A stretch of 60,000 nt of DNA from Antedon mediterranea. Its lineage: Eukaryota > Echinodermata > Crinoidea > Comatulida > Antedonidae. A program made the position numbers and the translations under genes. The stretch is taken from the NCBI RefSeq assembly GCF_964355755.1, contig NC_092677.1:5711001-5771000 (forward strand), written 5' to 3'. Positions 1-10,215 of this stretch are shown one piece after another (within the stretch, counting starts at the first letter, position 1; every line of letters begins with the position of its first letter). The notes beneath the pieces were generated by a model. That model did not search any database. It saw only the letters and a program-made list of their open reading frames with translations, and was not told where the DNA came from.

Positions 1-370
1 TTAACGCGCAGTGCGCGCGCAAAAATATGCGCACTCATGGCAATTTTGTAAACGCTTAAAATTGCCTGAAATGTACTCTTATTTCATCGAAAATAAATTT
101 TGAAAATGTTAAGCGCGCGTACGCATGCGTTACATGCGCTACGCACGTAATTGTATTGCCATTATGATGATTTATGCCCTGAAATTTATGAGTACCAAAT
201 TTTATTTAATTGTGATTCATGGTTGTGAAGATATGATTACAAACGTGATTTCGTTAAATCGTGCGTAGACCGCGTAATTTTTTATTGCGCACCGTGAAAA
301 CATAACCACATTGATTCCTGGCCATAAGGAATATACTGTGAAAAATTGACCTAGCTAGATTAAACTGATA
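1..370. other. Unassigned edge sequence with CpG-rich alternating tracts
   Basis: No gene is visible. The first 130 bases and 260-300 hold clusters of alternating purine-pyrimidine CpG steps (GCGCGC, ACGCATGCG), unusual in this AT-rich window. They look like part of a dispersed repeat that enters from the left. There is no diagnostic terminus. Confidence 0.3.
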
Positions 371-394
371 TCAAGATAAGGTCAGAAAGCGATA

Positions 395-535
395 AAACGC
401 ATAGTGATACCGGACCGACAGACAGACAGACAGACCGACAGACAGACCGACAGAAAGACCGACAGACAGACAGACAGACAGACCGACCGACCGACATAGT
501 GAACTATAGAGTCGCTTCCACGCGACTAAAAACAG
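395..535. repeat. Short element with a tetranucleotide (GACA/GACC) core
   Basis: A run of GACA and GACC units at about 410-497 is followed by GACATAGTGAACTATAGAGTCGC and ACGCGACTAAAAA. The same right end occurs at 22.95 kb and 31.17 kb after CCRA tetranucleotide arrays, so this is a dispersed element and not a chance microsatellite. The open frame across it is only a microsatellite reading. Confidence 0.6.
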
Positions 536-611
536 TATGTCCAATGGAAAGACAAGAACAGGCTGCTGCAATCATTACCTTTCACATAATAATAAACAAC
601 AAATTTGTAAT

Positions 612-802
612 ACCGTATTTATTCGAATAAACGCCCCCTTTGTATATACGCCTCCCTCGAATAAACGCAATATTGTATTAAAACACAATAATATTTGTTG
701 ACACAAATTGTATTTTGATACAATTTGTACTGTATTTTTTTACTCCCCAAATAAACGCCCCCCTAAAAACCCTCCTGAACAATACACGCCGTGGGGCGTT
801 TA
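612..802. repeat. MITE-like repeat with AATAAACGCCCC motifs
   Basis: Repeated AATAAACGCCCC motifs run forward at the left end and appear inverted at the right (GGGGCGTTTAT). Related sequence with the same motifs is at 3357-4440. This pattern fits a non-autonomous DNA element or a relic. It abuts the 5' end of the Helitron-like copy at 803. Confidence 0.45.
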
Positions 803-2355
803 TCTATATATAAATTTACGTAAGGGCAAAATTCGGTAAATCGCGCCTTACTTCTAGAATTTTTACTCGATGGTATATAAAGTTGGTTCGTACTTTCGGT
901 ACTGATTTTAACCACCTGATGTAACCCTGTTTACTAATTAAATTAAGTTAGATAATTAGTTATTGACGATTAAAACGAATTTAGGTTCAACGATTTGCCC
1001 CAAATAGGGGTGTTTTCCGATCGTGGTATACACTGTCTAATGGATGTCCATCTTGAAAAATACCCGCCACAAAAATGCGAGGAGGCTTCGCATTTTCCTA
1101 TCTCCTCCTACGATAATTGTTTTTAAAAGCTGAAAACCGGTTGAACAGTTCGAGTACAGCATCATAATGTTGAAGACAGGCCGATTTTCTTTAAAAAATA
1201 CTATTTTGATACATTTAATATACGTTTTTACAAATGTATTGATTTGTGATGAATGGAACATTCCAAATTATTTGGTTTAACCATGGAGGTATAGATTTAG
1301 ATTTATGGGCCCCCTTGGAGAATAAACATAAATAGTATTGCAATGCTGTACAATACTGTTAAGGTATTAACCACTTTTGATCGCAATTTGAATCGCAAAT
1401 TTCTTACTGTGAGTGTTGGTACTGTTAGATGTAATATAAAAATATATACAAATAAACTTTATTACTGTGAGTGTGGGTAGGCCCTACTGTTAGATTATAA
1501 ACATATAATATACAAATAAACATTCCAAATTATTTGGTTTAACCATAGAGGTATAGATTTAGATTTATGGGCCCCCCTGGATAATAAACATAAATAGTAT
1601 TGCAATGCTGTACAATACTGTTAAGGTATTAACCACTTTTGATCCCAATTTGAATCGCAAATTTCTTACTGTGAGTGTTGGTACTGTTAGATGTAATATA
1701 AAAATATATACAAATAAACTTTAATACTGTGAGTGTGGGTAGGCCCTACTGTTAGATTATAAACATATAATATACAAATAAATAAACGTTATTACTGACA
1801 GTTGCTTCTCAACGTTTGTATTAATTAATAATTTAAAAATATATAAACGTCGTAGTGGTGTATCGTTACATGTACTTTACTATTTCAATCGACTATGACA
1901 GTGAGAGTTTTAACAAAGTATTAAATCGTAAATGTTTTACTGTATTTAGTGGTATATTATTTATAGGCCTATAAAACATTAAAAACAATATTTCGTTACT
2001 GAGTGGATAAGAATATATTTTAAAATGTTTCCTCTTTGTACCTATCTTCTTCCCCCATCCCTCAACCCTTAATGTTACATACAAAACACAAATTGGGTTT
2101 GTTTAAATGAGTCCAAATAAAAAAATTTGACTCATTTTGTTTCTCTCTCGGAAGTAATTCCCAGGGTGCTAATTTTGGTTGACTACATAAATCATTGTAT
2201 ATATTTCTTCGTTTCTGTAAACGACAATGTATTATAGTCCTGCGGTACGTACATTTGAAATCTCCATTTTTTTCTCGCTGGAAATACTGTGTATTCGAGA
2301 ACCACCTGTGGGCACGACCTAGATGGTACGCGAGCGAAGCGAGCGTGCCATCTAG
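803..2355 (+). mobile_element. Helitron-like non-autonomous element, copy H1 (full length)
   Basis: The element begins TCTATATATAAATTTACG directly after an A and ends CTAG directly before a T. Its last 37 bases form a hairpin whose arms are CTAGATGGTACGC and GCGTGCCATCTAG. The same ends recur at 8.4-9.9, 14.7-16.0 and 52.5-54.0 kb. TC at the start, a 3' hairpin, CTRR at the end and A/T insertion without duplication are Helitron hallmarks. No Rep or helicase motif is present, so it is non-autonomous. Short open frames inside it are shared between copies but match no known protein. It differs from canonical Helitrons in that the hairpin runs to the very end and includes CTAG. Confidence 0.75.
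1259..1782 (+). repeat. 262-bp tandem duplication inside H1
   Basis: A unit starting CATTCCAAATTATTTGG at 1259 is repeated from 1521 with few differences, both ending in an AAATAAA stretch. Copy H4 (14745-15995) carries a single unit, so the duplication is specific to H1. Confidence 0.75.
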
Positions 2356-3356
2356 TTTGAATAAATACGTTAACAGATTGTGAAATAAATTCTATACTCT
2401 AGTAGCTAGATCAACTTTCGTATGCACTTTGAGGTCCAGAGAATTTGACTTCAGAAATTGGTTTAGGGTGGTCAAACAATCATTTTTGGCTTGGTTACAC
2501 ATTTTGAAAATGTGGCGAAAGGTCAAAAGGTCAGGGTCAAACGTTATAAGATCAAACACCATTATGTCCTTAAATCTCGACAACCACTGGTCACAGCGAG
2601 GTAATTTTGGTCTCAAATTGATCAGAAGGTATACATTCATATTCAGTCTAATGAAACATTTTAGTCGAAAATGACCGGAAATGCCATTTCTGACCTTTGA
2701 CCCATAAACCAGGGCATGTCTGTATCTCTGTAACTATTGGCCGTAAAGACTTGAATTTGGGCTCAAATTGTTCGAAATATACATTTAGTTATTTGTTACA
2801 CATTTTGAACAATGTTACAAAAGGTCAAAAGGTCAAGGCCAGGGGTTATATGAATAAACACAAATAGGTATTTTTATCTCGGCAACCACTGGTCACAGCG
2901 AGTAAATTTTGGTCTCAAAATGTTCAGAAGGTATACATTCATATTCAGTCTAATGAAACATTTTGTAAAAAATGACCGGAAATGACATTTCTGACCTTTG
3001 ACATACATACCAGGGCATCTTCTTATCTCTGTAAGTACAGGTCGTAGAAACTTAAATTTAGTATCAAATTGTTAGAAATACACATATTTACATTCATTCT
3101 AACAGAAAATTTGGATAAAAGATGATCATAAATACTATTAATTACTAATCTTTTAAATGAAAAACATATCTACCCAACTTATCATTAGACAGTAATGTTA
3201 TGCAATAATTGATGCTTAATGATTTCATTATACTGTAGGAATTAAAACAAATCCTTTACTGTTTGTAATAATTGTACTTTTGCTTATAATAATGCTAGAA
3301 ATTATTGTTGACCCCCGAACGTTCAAACATTTTGAGAATGCTACTGAAGTAATTTA

Positions 3357-4440
3357 CTGTAGTTACCCGAATAAAAGCCTCGGGCATTTATTTATTCAGG
3401 GAAGGCGTTTATTTTGTTGGGTGTAATAATGGTAACATGTATAATCAACTAAATACACCCCAGATATATATATATAAAACATATGTATATATAATAACGG
3501 GATTAAACCTCATTCTATCCTGGAGGAAGTACAATCATGTAATAAAAGGTATCGGAGACCACAATAATATATTATTACGTAACACTGTTGCATAATAGTT
3601 TTGAATGTCAACGACAAAACTTATACATATACACGTCTGTTCCCAGTGTAGATAATAAAACAATATATATTTCTGGAGATTTATTATCAATACCACTAGA
3701 AACTTTGACATGTTTTAGGTACTGAAAGCATTGACAATAAAACCATCAGAAGTTTATCATGATAAAATCATACTACAACACTGTACTACAGTACACAAGG
3801 GTGTTTTCAGGAAAGCTGGAAATATTGTACAATAGTAATGAAACTATGTATTGGCATTTAAAACTATGCAAAAGATTGTTGTCAAATTGTAGTTACAAAC
3901 AAATAGATGATAGAATGAAGATCCATTATGAGTGCAATCGTGTCAGGATAATGATGTGTCATTGTTTTATATCATTATACTGGCACATGGAGGTGAAGAT
4001 CCATTTAATGGAATCTATCACTTTTATTTTAAAAGACAGAAACATTTCGTTAAAAAGCATAAAGAGGAAAACGAATCATGTAAATACCTTTTATCAGTTG
4101 AGAAACGAAATACAATTATTAAAATTAGAGTATTCCTTCAAATAAACGCCACCATTCTCTCAAATAGAACACCATGTGGAATAAACGCCCCGCCACATGC
4201 ATTTACACAATAATTGTATCACGTCAACACATTTCATTAACTACCATAATCTACAATTTACCAAGCATTTTGACATAATTTTATCACTTTTTGATATTAA
4301 TTGTGCAGTATTTGTTTACATCTAGGTGGTATTTATTTGATTATACATGTTACCATTATACCCCAAATAAAGATGTCTCCTTTACCCCTAAAAACCATTT
4401 TGAACAATAAATTCCTGGGGCGTTTAATCGGATACATATG
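3357..4440. repeat. Longer copy of the AATAAACGCC repeat inside the fold-back element
   Basis: CCCGAATAAAAGCCTCGGG at the left and AATAAACGCCCC with TTCCTGGGGCGTTTAATC at the right recall the 612-802 repeat, with about 700 bases of AT-rich sequence between. Short open frames at 3759-4213 show no family resemblance and I do not call them genes. Confidence 0.4.
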
Positions 4441-4494
4441 ACAAGTTACTTCTAGCATTCTGAAAAGAACTGTTGAGCTTAACGTTTCTATCTA

Positions 4495-4560
4495 TTTTCT
4501 ATTGTACAGCGCTTTGGTCACTTGGAAAAGCGCTATATAAATCCAAAATTAAATTAAAAT
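4495..4560 (+). repeat. SINE-like 3' tail
   Basis: GAAAAGCGCTATATAAATCC-type sequence followed by AAATT repeats resembles the tail of the tRNA-derived SINE at 41.43-41.72 kb (GGGCGCTATATAAATGCGG then ATT repeats). Only the tail is present here, suggesting a 5'-truncated insertion. Confidence 0.4.
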
Positions 4561-5571
4561 TAAAATTATCAAAATGTCCTCGGGGACAGCAATAACTAGT
4601 ACTTGAAATTAAAACAATTTAAGTATCAGTTATTGCATAACATTACTGTCTAAGGATAAGTTGTGTAGATAAGTTTTTTGTTTGAAACATTATTAAGAGT
4701 ATTTCTGTTCATCTTTTAACCACATTTTCTATTACAATGAATGTAAATATGTATATTTCGAACAATTTGATACCAAATTTAAGTTTCTACGACCTGTACT
4801 TACAGAGATATGAAGATGCTCTGGTATGTGGGTCAAAGGTCAGAAATAGCATTTCTTATCATTTTTTACTAAAATGCCCCATTAGATGGAATATAAATGC
4901 ATGCCTTCTGAACATTTTGAGACTTGCTGCGACCAGTGGTTGTCGAGAAAAAAGTACCTTTTTTTATTTGTTCAAATAACCCTTGACCTTGATCCTTTGA
5001 CCTTTTGTAACATTTTTAAAAATGTGTAACAAATAACAAAACATATATTTCGAACAATTTAAAACCAAATTCAAGTGTCTACGACCAGTAGTTACGGAGA
5101 TACATACATGCCCTGGGTTGTGGGTCAAAGGTCATAAATGACATTTCCGGTCATTTTTTACTAAAATGTCCCATTAGACTGAATATAAATGTATACCTTC
5201 TGATTAATTTAAGACCAAAATTACCTCGTTGTGACCAGTGGTTGTTGACATTTAAGGACATATTTATGTTTGGTCTTATGACCTTTCACCTTGACCTTTC
5301 GACCTTTCGCCACATTTTCAAAATGTGTAACCAAGCCAAATATGATTGTTTGACCACCCTAAACCAATTTCTGAAGTCAAATTCTCTGGACCTCAAAGTG
5401 CATACGAAAGTTGATCTAGCTACTAGAGTACTAAAAGCTTCACGTCTGACAGATTCAAAATTCATAATATTCCATTTCGATGTTTCATACACTTTACTTA
5501 CTATGTTGCGCTGCTTTATCCAGTTTTTCTAATGAAACCAACAGTTTGTTTAATAAACTAGCCTACATTAC

Positions 5572-7467
5572 CTTTAACTTGTAACATTCCTTTACAGCTT
5601 TTCATTTTCTGTTTTCCTTCAATTTCTACTTCACATGTGTATTCTCCTTCATCTTCAGATTTAACATTTGTAATCACAAGACACCTATCTTCTGCACATT
5701 TGTATCGTGATGTTGAGTCATGTGACTGTAATGATGTCAGCAGCGTCTTTGCTTCAGCTTCATTCTTATACCACGTAACATTAAGTATGTTAGCTGAACG
5801 TTTATCATCAAGCCATTTTATGTTTAAGAACAATTTAACATAATTCACACCCTCATGGGTGGTAACATCAGGAATGTTCATATTCAAAAAACCTACAAGA
5901 AAGAAATGTTTATCAACTCAAGAAAATGATACTGTAGGATATACTTACTAATTATTTATTCTTAGTAGTAAAGTTAGATAATGTATTAAATGTAATTCAA
6001 AATAAACATGTTTCCTTATTCTTCTTTTCAAACATATTTTATGGTGGGACTGGGGGGTTGTGGTAAGCTCATATTCATATACATTCATTTATTGTTCGAT
6101 TTTCTTTACACGAACAAATAACAGATAACGTTGCAGAAGAATTAAAACCATAAACACAGAAACATTTAAATTATGAAAATGTACAATAGTTATGATCAAA
6201 TAGAACGCTTATTTCATTCAGCAGTAACAAAATACAACTATTTAATGATATAGCTTCAGGAATAATTATAATCTTCATATACATTTTCTTCAAATAATTT
6301 GTGTTTAAATATTTTGTAACAACACATTACTACATAAAAACCTCATCAAAAAGGAATAATATGTAGGCCTACGTGATTTTGTATAGTTAAAAAGAATTAA
6401 AGCTCTTAACACCAGGTATTGTAAATGAAATATTATAACATAACCTTTATTAACTGTTAGCTGTGTTTCTGCTATCAATTCTTTTCCATCAACTGACTTC
6501 ACTTCACATTGATACTTTCCAGAATCAAGACATTCAACATTCTTTATGTTCAAAGACAGAATGCCATTTTGGCTTGTTACTTCAAATCTAGAGGAGCCCT
6601 CAATCTCTGTTGTGCCATCTTCCTTAATCTTCTTCCACTTGTAACCTGTTAATGGCATATCTGCTGGTCCATATTTGCACTTCATTTCAACATTACCGTT
6701 GTCATCTGTTGAGTACTTTGGATTTTCTATTTTAATCCCTTTAAATATATGAATTTACATAATTTAAATTACACAATTGGTGGAATTTGTTTTCTATGAT
6801 TGTCCTTTACATTTTTTTTAAAATTACAAATAAAAAGTAAAATTACCACTTTTAACTGTTAGCTGTGTAACATCTTTCATTATTTTTTCTCCATCAACTG
6901 GCTTTACTTCACATTGATACTTGCCAGCATCACCAGGTATAACATTTTTTATCTTCAAAGATATAATTTGATTTAGGTAACTTGTTACTTCAAATCTGCC
7001 ATCTTTAGAACAATCCTCAATGTCTGTTGTGCCATCTTCCTTAATCTTCCTCCACTTGTAACCTGTTAATGGCATATCTGATGGTCCATATCTGCACTTC
7101 ATTTCAAAATTACTGATACCATATTCTGCCGAATACTGTCCATTTACCAATTCAATCCCTAAAGACATAACAGTAAAGGTACAAAATGCTATGCAATGGA
7201 ATTTTCTTGTTTATAATTTTCATTTTTGCAGAAATAAAGGGAAATTGGTCTTCTAACTATATTAAAATAGCATATTGATTTTGCAGTGATATTATTTGTA
7301 CTATAAATTGATTCTTGAAAACAAATAAAACTCACAACAAACAGATACATTGTTGACACCTTGACCCTGCTGTCTACTGCCATCTATACTGCATGTATAA
7401 TCCCCTGAATCAGATCTCACAGGATTAAAATATTTTAGGCTGATTCTTCCTCTACCATTTGTAACCA
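5572..7467 (-). CDS. B1: Ig-domain exons of an Ig(-sialidase) gene, partial
   Basis: Four minus-strand exons, all with phase-1 boundaries: 7336-7467 (half an Ig domain; SDSGDYTCSI), 6847-7158 (complete Ig; MKCRYGP, YKWRK, GKYQCEVK), 6445-6738 (Ig; MKCKYGP, GKYQCEVK) and 5572-5892 (Ig; WYKN, GEYTCEVEI). The first three match B2 exons 34540-34671, 34054-34368 and 33623-33937. The last matches the 59.7-kb exon of B3. By analogy a sialidase-like part should follow, but 1-5571 is filled by transposons and none is seen. It lies off the window or is lost. No signal peptide exon was found. The 5572 domain lacks the usual strand-B cysteine. Expressed gene versus relic is undecided. Confidence 0.6.
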
Positions 7468-7984
7468 CTTGAAAAAGAATAATTAAATGCGCATGGAGAC
7501 ATGTCTATGTAATGTGCTCTTTAATATTTGCATTGATTTCATAACACCAATTAAATTGATTTTTTATTCATTTTGTTATTTCTTAATAGAAACAAATCAT
7601 TTGAAGTTTAAAGATACATTTATCTTTAAAGATGTAATTGTCCCCCTGAAAACATTCTTAAACAATATTTTGTTGAATATGCCATGTTAATGTCACATAA
7701 TAGTTATCCACTTTGACCAAAAAGTGGATTTAAAAAAAAAATGTATTTGTCTAAAAAACTGTCGTTTAAAGCAAAAAATAGTAAAATTGGCTGCCAGCCA
7801 ATGAGTTTTTGGATGAATTTAACCATTTATTTTGTCATTTTTATAAGTGAAAACATTTGCCTTTTCCATTTTTTTCTCCAAAAGTGATTAACTTTAATAA
7901 ACTACAAAATAATCTATTCAAAGTCTGATTTTATTAATCTTCATTTTTCAGGTTGTTGTGGAAAATACGTCTTTAAATAATATA

Positions 7985-8105
7985 GTGTAAAACCTAATCC
8001 AGAGAGAGAGAGAGGGAGGGAGAGGAAGAGAGAGAGGGAGGGAGAGGAAGAGAGAGGAGAGGAGGGAGAGCGAGGGGGTGGAGAGGAGATATGGGGAGGG
8101 GGGAT
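7985..8105. repeat. (GA)n-rich microsatellite
   Basis: A purine run of GAGAGA, GGGAGG and GAAGAG units. It lies where the duplicated block at 34.86 kb has a possible exon and its splice donor. Flanking sequence matches on both sides, so the tract sits at the edge of a deletion of roughly 2.6 kb relative to the second block. Confidence 0.8.
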
Positions 8106-8267
8106 TAGTTGACTCATTGATTAAATAAGCGATCTGAGAATAATAATGCTGGATTTAATAAACAGTTGACTCGGAAAAAAACCTCAGCTTGTTGAAATGT
8201 TTTTGAGTAAGAAACGAGTTTGACCCATTTCTTAACAAGCAACTAAATAAAGACAATAATAGTTTAC

Positions 8268-8364
8268 CTTCTTCTTCAGTTGTAGGCCTATTGTTGACAT
8301 TTCCATCAGTTGTCTGTTGATGTTCTGATACAAGTTGACTATATTCCGCATTATCAGGGATTGT
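8268..8364 (-). CDS. Alternative or orphan tail exon with AEYSQLV motif
   Basis: A 97-bp exon between a strong acceptor (TTCTTTTTTCAAAG) and a GTAAAC donor encodes IPDNAEYSQLVSEHQQ and so on, hydrophilic with one YxxL tyrosine. The second block has an almost identical exon (37683-37773, TEYSQLV). It starts in phase 0. A1 exon 9 contains a possible phase-0 donor at GACCAG/GTTTGC, so this may be an alternative tail. Its 3' end is phase 1, and the frame also stays open into the intron in both copies. Whether it belongs to A1 or to the next gene is unresolved. Confidence 0.45.
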
Positions 8365-8417
8365 CTTTGAAAAAAGAAACATTTTATATTAAAGAATTTT
8401 TCAAATAATTTACAAAA

Positions 8418-9861
8418 CTAGATGGTACGCTCGCTTCGCTCGCGTACCATCTAGGTCGTGCCCACAGGTGGTTCTCGAATACATAATAATTTCAGCGTTA
8501 AAAAACTGGCGATTTCAAATGTACGTACCGCAGGACAATAATACATGTCATTTACAGGAACGAATAAATAGACTGTGATTTATGTACTCAACTAAAATTA
8601 GCACCCTGGGAATTACTTTCGAAAGAGAAACTTGTCACAAAATGAGACCAATTGTTTAAGTCAAATTTAAACAAACTTAATTTGTGTTTTGTATGTAACA
8701 TTAGGGTTGAGGGATGGGGAAGAAGATGGGTGCAAAGAGGAACAATTTTTAAATATATTCTTTATTCATTTAGTAACGAAATATTAATTGTTTACATGTT
8801 TTACAAATAATATACCACTAAACACAGTGAAACATTTCGATGTATTACTTTGTTGAAACTATCACCGTCCTAGTCGATTGAAATAGTACATTACATGTAA
8901 CGATACATCACTACGACGTGTATATGTTTATATAATGTAAAACAATTGTGAAAACCACCTCTTTTCAGGGCAAATCATAAATTCGATTTCATCGTCAATA
9001 AATATTAAATTATCTAACTCAACTTAATTAGTAGGCCTAATGGTTTTCAATTGCTTCTCAGAGCCAATTCATACTTAAGTTGGTTCCAACCCTACCCACC
9101 AAAGTTGTTCTGCGTTTAGGGCATGTGATGCACCGTAGGCCTATCCTCTACTGGCTTTACAACGCTACTCTCATGCCAGTGAGGGAAGGGTGATGTGGGT
9201 GGTTTAACTGCAATAATAAAGATTTGTACATAATATACGGCGACTGAAAACGTTAGCTCATTATCCGTTTAAAAAAAATCTATATCCAACAACCTCTGCA
9301 GCACAGATTGAAAAATAAATGAATCGAATTTCTGTTATGAGTATACAGTACTTGCCTTTACGACGCCTGAGGGAATATACACTTGTGGAACAGAGATTGG
9401 AATGTTCCATTTATCGCAAATCAATACATTTGTATAAACGTATATTAAATCCATCAAAATAGTATTTTTTAAAGAAAATCTGCCTGTCTTCAACATTATG
9501 ATGCTATACTCGAGCTGTTCAATCGGTGTTTAGCCATTAAAAACAATTATCGTAGGAGGAGATAGGAAAATGCGAAGCATCCTCGTATTATTGTCTGCGG
9601 GTACTTTTCAAGATGGACATCCATTAGACAGTGTATACCACGATTGAAAAACACCCATATTTGGGGCAAATCGCTGAACCTAAATTCGTTTTAATTGTAA
9701 AGAACTAATCATCGAACTCAATTTAATTAGTAAACAGGGTTACATCAGGTGGTTAAAATCAGTACCGAAAGTACGAACCAACTTTACATACCATCGAGTA
9801 AACATTCTAGAAATAACGCGCGATTTACCGAATTTTGCCCTTACGTAAATTTATATATAGA
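8418..9861 (-). mobile_element. Helitron-like copy H2 (full length)
   Basis: Reverse orientation: the CTAG hairpin end is at 8418 and the TC end at 9861. The duplicated block at 37.8 kb lacks it and shows the intact site (TTTACACAA then TATACC), placing insertion exactly between A and T with no target duplication. Bases of about 9030-9250 inside it do not match H1 or H4 and may be captured or divergent sequence. Confidence 0.8.
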
Positions 9862-10215
9862 TATACCTATATATATGTAAGTCCATCATAAGAGTACATA
9901 AAAATATAAATGAATGATAAGCATTGGCCTTATAATTGTTTAAATTAAAAGTATATTTAGGATTTTTCCGTCCAAGTTAAAACTATATATGAAGCCACCT
10001 AACTGTTTAGACAGAAGAATACACTTACTGCCAATAACAAAATAAATTTGGTTTTAACTTTAATGTCAGTCGTATTTAAAAAAAGATGTTACATACAGTG
10101 TTATGTAGGGTGAAATGCTTGAAAATGCTGATCTATGAAACCAAACCGAAAGACAAATTAATTGGGTATTATTGGTTTAGGACTTTTCTTTATCTGTTGT
10201 CTTTTATAATTTAAG

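Larger units (their letters stand above)
2397..5428. mobile_element. DNA element with about 0.8-kb terminal inverted repeats
   Basis: Bases from 2397 (CTCTAGTAGCTAGATCAAC) are matched in inverted orientation by bases ending at 5428, and the similarity continues inward to about 3235 and 4615. TA precedes the left end (2395-2396) and follows the right end (5429-5430), consistent with a TA target duplication. The arms are built of repeated monomers with AAAGGTCAAAAGGTC and TGACCGGAAATG. The centre holds an AATAAACGCC-type repeat and a SINE-like tail, with no transposase frame that I recognise. It looks like a non-autonomous fold-back element. Confidence 0.65.

Noticed and set aside
371-571. 66-codon minus-strand frame with SVGLSV repeats
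   Set aside because: It is the translation of the GACA/GACC tetranucleotide array and has no other support.
1037-1261. Open frame shared by Helitron copies (also at 14979-15203 and 52707-52994)
   Set aside because: It recurs because the element recurs. It shows no Rep, helicase or other domain and is not open in H2, H5 or H6.
2392-2674. Paired open frames on both strands, repeated at 5242-5532
   Set aside because: They lie in the inverted arms of the fold-back element and mirror each other. Repeat sequence, not genes.
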